From positions 1-46,454 of the forward strand of contig JAFGDT010000015.1 in assembly GCA_016931965.1 (NCBI GenBank): a stretch of 46,454 nucleotides of DNA. Reading direction: 5' to 3'. Position numbers and translations under genes: made by a program. Origin of the DNA: a bacterium. GTDB lineage: Bacteria > Zhuqueibacterota > QNDG01 > DSAB01. A model generated the notes under the pieces. The model saw only the letters and a list, made by a program, of their open reading frames with translations, did not search any database and was not told where the DNA came from. This document shows positions 43,760 through 46,454 of the stretch, one piece after another; position 1 is the stretch's first letter; every line of letters starts with the position of its first letter.

Positions 43760-43935
43760 TCCCTGCAATTTGAACGAGTCGTTACTATAAAGAGCCATCA
43801 CCAATCAAAAGGGAGCTTGACTCTGGGCGTGTATTACAGGCCTCCAACGAGTGGACGTAAAAAACGAACAGGTGAGCACCCACCGTGTCCAACACGGTTC
43901 TTTATAGACAAAGTTTAATTTGCAGGGATTTTTTT
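43760..43935 (+). ncRNA. Candidate structured RNA, 6S RNA-like rod
   Basis: The gap between DUF2905 and comM contains a long self-complementary element. An outer stem pairs 43760-43775 with 43913-43928 (15 of 16 positions paired, including one G-U). After a small internal loop, 43785-43796 pairs with 43896-43907 (CTATAAAGARCC arms). About 99 bases are enclosed, with further short hairpins (for example 43881-43899, CCGTGT/ACACGG). On the plus strand the outer stem is followed at once by seven T, as in a terminator, which fixes the strand. The rod with internal loops and the length of about 170 fit 6S RNA, but no signature identifies it for certain. Confidence 0.5.
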
Positions 43936-44001
43936 ATGCATATAACTAAAAAATTGTAACCATTCTTCATAAAACTACAGCATTACATAAGATCTATTTC
44001 T

Positions 44002-45543
44002 TCACACCCGCGTCGCAAAATCCCGATCCAGGCTCCGGTATTGGATGGCTTCACTCAAGAACTCAGGGCGGATGTCTTCCGATCCCTCCAGATCGGCAAT
44101 GGTTCTGGACACCTTCAAGATGCGGTCGTATGCTCTGGCCGAAAGCCCCAGTCGATTGATGGCTGTATTGAGCAACGCATCTCCCGCCTGGTCGATGGTG
44201 CAGGTCCGGCGAATATCTTTCGGCCCCATATGGGCATTGCAATAAATCCCTTTTCTTTCTTTGAACCTTTCCAACTGAATATACCGACTTCTCTTTACCC
44301 GTTCGCGAATTTGTGCTGAAGGTTCCCCTGTTATTTTACCAGAGAGTTCCTTATACTTGACTGCAGGAACCTCGATATGAATATCGATTCGGTCCAGCAA
44401 AGGTCCTGAAATCTTGGAACGGTACTTGAGAATCTGGGGAATCGTACAGGTGCACTCATGGGTTGAACTGCCAAAGTATCCGCACGGACAGGGATTCATG
44501 GCGGCAATCAGCATAAATGAAGCGGGATAAGTCAGTGAAAGTGCAGCACGCGAAATTGTAACCCGACCATCCTCCATTGGTTGACGCATCACTTCGAGGA
44601 CATTCTTTCTAAATTCGGGAAGTTCATCCAAAAATAGAACACCATGATGCGCCAAACTGACTTCTCCCGGTTTGGGAATATGTCCCCCACCGATCAGCCC
44701 TGCATCTGATATGGTATGGTGAGGTGATCGAAAAGGGCGAACAGCTACGAGGGCTGTATCCGGCGGCAAATAGCCGGCTACGGAATGGATCTTCGTCGTC
44801 TCAAGTGCTTCATCCAGTGTCAGTTCCGGAAGAATCGTGGGAAACCGTTTGGCTAACATGGTTTTACCCGAGCCGGGCGGGCCGATCATCAGCACGTTGT
44901 GCCCACCGGATGCCGCCACTTCCAATGCTCTTTTCACATGCTCCTGGCCTTTGACATCCTGAAAATCGACCAAATACTGACCCACCTGTGAAAAGACTTT
45001 TTCTGTATCTACCGTAAAGGGATCTCGATCAAATTCATTTTCAATCAGTTCCACCGTCTCTTGAAGTGTTTCTACAGGGAAAACATCAAGTCCTTTGGCC
45101 ATTGCCGCCTCTTTGGCATTTTCTCTAGGCAAAAAAATTCTTTTAATATGTTTGTCCCTGACAGCAATCGAAATGGGAAGTCCACCCCGTATGGCACGCA
45201 CATGACCGTCCAGAGCCAGCTCTCCAAGGATGACGGTATCTGTCAAGTGATCATTGGATATTTGACCACTGGCAGCCAGAATACCAATGGCAATCGGCAG
45301 ATCAAATGCGGAACCCTCCTTTCGAACATCGGCAGGCGCAAGATTAACCGTAATCCGCTTGATGGGAAACCAGAAACCGGTATTTTTAATAGCGGCATTG
45401 ACCCGCTCCTTGGATTCCTTGACAGCGTTATCCGGAAGGCCCACCGTCGCATAATGGGGTAATCCACCATCCAGGTGAGTCTCCACTTCGACGATATACC
45501 CTTCAATCCCGAGAACAGCGGCACTGAATACCTTTGAAGCCAT
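44002..45543 (-). CDS. comM: ComM/YifB-family Mg-chelatase-like AAA+ ATPase
   Basis: This 513-residue protein has the N-terminal Lon-protease-like ChlI domain ('[20 protein letters not shown]', '[15 protein letters not shown]'), an AAA+ domain with Walker A 'GPPGSGKTM' and Walker B '[10 protein letters not shown]', and the C-terminal Mg_chelatase_C domain with '[20 protein letters not shown]'. A four-Cys insert is seen at '[17 protein letters not shown]'. ComM is a hexameric branch-migration helicase used in natural transformation. No other competence gene lies in the window. Confidence 0.96.
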   Translation of the reverse strand: MASKVFSAAVLGIEGYIVEVETHLDGGLPHYATVGLPDNAVKESKERVNAAIKNTGFWFPIKRITVNLAPADVRKEGSAFDLPIAIGILAASGQISNDHLTDTVILGELALDGHVRAIRGGLPISIAVRDKHIKRIFLPRENAKEAAMAKGLDVFPVETLQETVELIENEFDRDPFTVDTEKVFSQVGQYLVDFQDVKGQEHVKRALEVAASGGHNVLMIGPPGSGKTMLAKRFPTILPELTLDEALETTKIHSVAGYLPPDTALVAVRPFRSPHHTISDAGLIGGGHIPKPGEVSLAHHGVLFLDELPEFRKNVLEVMRQPMEDGRVTISRAALSLTYPASFMLIAAMNPCPCGYFGSSTHECTCTIPQILKYRSKISGPLLDRIDIHIEVPAVKYKELSGKITGEPSAQIRERVKRSRYIQLERFKERKGIYCNAHMGPKDIRRTCTIDQAGDALLNTAINRLGLSARAYDRILKVSRTIADLEGSEDIRPEFLSEAIQYRSLDRDFATRV

Positions 45544-45729
45544 ACAAATCTTTCGTCAATATTAATAAGATTTACGTAAAAAATAGGTAAATGTAATCAA
45601 ATAATCAAGAAATTTTTTAAAGAAGGGTTTTATTTTTCCCATATCATATTTTTTTCTTTTTTCAAAGTCCAATCATTTAGCGGATCACGGCAAGTATATT
45701 GTTGTATGGATCAAGATCAAATATATCGA

Positions 45730-45945
45730 TCAATCAATCACCTTTAACACAAGACGGATCAGTCGAATTCCATAACGGATCGTAATCAGAAAAAGGATCA
45801 ATGCGCCTGCAAACTGTACTGAATTTTTACTGAACATTCTTAGAACAACACAGATCAGAATACCACAAATGATGGCAATCAAGCTCCCTGTTGAAGCTCC
45901 GAACACATTTAACGCAAAAAGGCCGTAGAAAAAAGAGAACAACAA
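45730..45945 (-). CDS. Small membrane protein of unknown function
   Basis: A 71-residue frame begins with TTG and has two or three hydrophobic helices ('FFYGLFALNVFGASTGSLIA', 'IICGILICVVLRMF', 'FAGALILFLITIRYGIRLI'). No ATG is available upstream before an in-frame stop, and a GTG lies inside at residue 13. The hydrophobic pattern argues for a real protein. The BofA family of small membrane proteins is a remote possibility that I cannot support further. Confidence 0.5.
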   Translation of the reverse strand: MLFSFFYGLFALNVFGASTGSLIAIICGILICVVLRMFSKNSVQFAGALILFLITIRYGIRLIRLVLKVID

Positions 45946-46332
45946 AGAGAAGGTATTGCAATATTATTTTAACCGAGATTTTGAATAGTCCGGATTACAT
46001 ATGAGAACCGATCGATGCAATATCAAATGTAGTGATCTTCATCGCGGCCAATCACATTACTCATGCAGCTCAACTCAACAGAAGCCAGGTTATCCAGCGT
46101 TTCCAAACCGGACGACCAGGACTGGAAACTCGCCCCGAAACCGGTCAATATTGCATTGGCCACAATTAGTTCGACCTGGAATAAAAGGAATGAAGCAGAA
46201 AGACGATGAGATTTAGTAAGATGAACACTTTGATTCCCCGATGGATGTTCTTTGTTCCTTATATAATCCCTGAAGTGTTATACTTGAAACTACACCCTCC
46301 TAAATCCTCCCCTTCGCTCCTCTCAGGGCAGG
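45946..46332. other. Intergenic stretch without recognised genes
   Basis: About 390 bases hold no recognisable gene. An open frame exists on the plus strand (46001-46216), but its composition and lack of a ribosome-binding site do not suggest a protein. Confidence 0.55.
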
Positions 46333-46418
46333 CTCTCAAGGGAGGACTTAACATAATCTCCCCTTGAGAGACTGTTGAAAAAGTCTTAAACCATGTCATT
46401 CCGGGCTTGATCCGGAAT
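46333..46418. repeat. Hairpin repeats at the window's right edge
   Basis: Two inverted repeats occur: CTCTCAAGGG...CCCTTGAGAG (46333-46370) and ATTCCGG...CCGGAAT (46398-46418). The second sits in 'TGTCATTCCGGGCTTGATCC', matching the style of the element at 15927-15952. 'GATCCTGAAAC' at the very end looks like the start of a further hairpin cut by the edge. Confidence 0.65.
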
Positions 46419-46454
46419 CTCATAAATGATTGATTACTAATAAGATCCTGAAAC

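Noticed and set aside
46001..46216. A 71-residue plus-strand frame near the right edge
   Set aside because: No ribosome-binding site; the Cys/Arg/Ser-rich composition resembles translation of non-coding DNA.

Overview
The window comes from a moderately AT-rich, Gram-negative bacterial chromosome. Outer-membrane lipid A/LPS genes (a Kdo transferase and a GT9 heptosyltransferase), lipoproteins, an OmpA-like protein and a YbhGFSR-like tripartite exporter point to a two-membrane envelope. Two very large secreted proteins end in the 'NPFN-x-ET' / FlgD-Ig-like C-terminal domain typical of FCB-group bacteria and related candidate phyla. The mix of this sorting domain, an AmmeMemoRadiSam module, an XPB-Bax1 pair and a Tat-exported sulfatase homologue suggests an uncultured FCB-type lineage (KSB1, Latescibacterota or Marinimicrobia style). 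The exact phylum cannot be fixed from the sequence alone. There is no phage, plasmid or CRISPR content.

Layout. Bases 1-6900 hold envelope and secreted proteins on the minus strand: an LVIVD-repeat surface protein cut by the window edge, an acidic Met-rich lipoprotein, a sulfatase-fold protein with damaged active-site motifs plus HEAT-like repeats, and an OmpA-like protein. Bases 7068-14819 run on the plus strand: an ECF sigma / anti-sigma / coiled-coil operon closed by a strong terminator, a five-gene exporter (HlyD-like lipoprotein, two ABC ATPases, two ABC-2 permeases), then a PfkB kinase. A radical SAM protein faces them at 14863-15762, followed by a short hairpin repeat block.

Bases 16034-21298 hold the most unusual group, a compact minus-strand operon: ParB-like protein, SPL-family radical SAM protein, XPB-like helicase, Bax1/DUF790-like nuclease, and a COQ7-like diiron protein just downstream. 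It looks like a nucleic-acid repair or processing system. Next come a HAD phosphatase, a three-tRNA cluster (Gly, Cys, Leu) with a terminator, two small proteins, and a 1228-residue modular secreted protein. Two tandem paralogous lipoproteins (27206-29024) follow.

Bases 29115-36068 are a tight minus-strand run: polyprenyl synthase, ApbE, UDP-glucuronate decarboxylase-like SDR, heptosyltransferase, Kdo transferase, and two ECF-type transporter ATPases with no T or S component. Bases 36248-43568 hold a STAS protein, an AmmeMemoRadiSam pair in which both proteins carry export signals, a GNAT-fold protein, a small membrane protein, and the slipin/NfeD pair with a DUF2905 protein. A rod-shaped, 6S-like RNA candidate lies at 43760-43935, next to a ComM/YifB ATPase. 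The right edge carries hairpin repeats of the same style as those near 15.9 kb.
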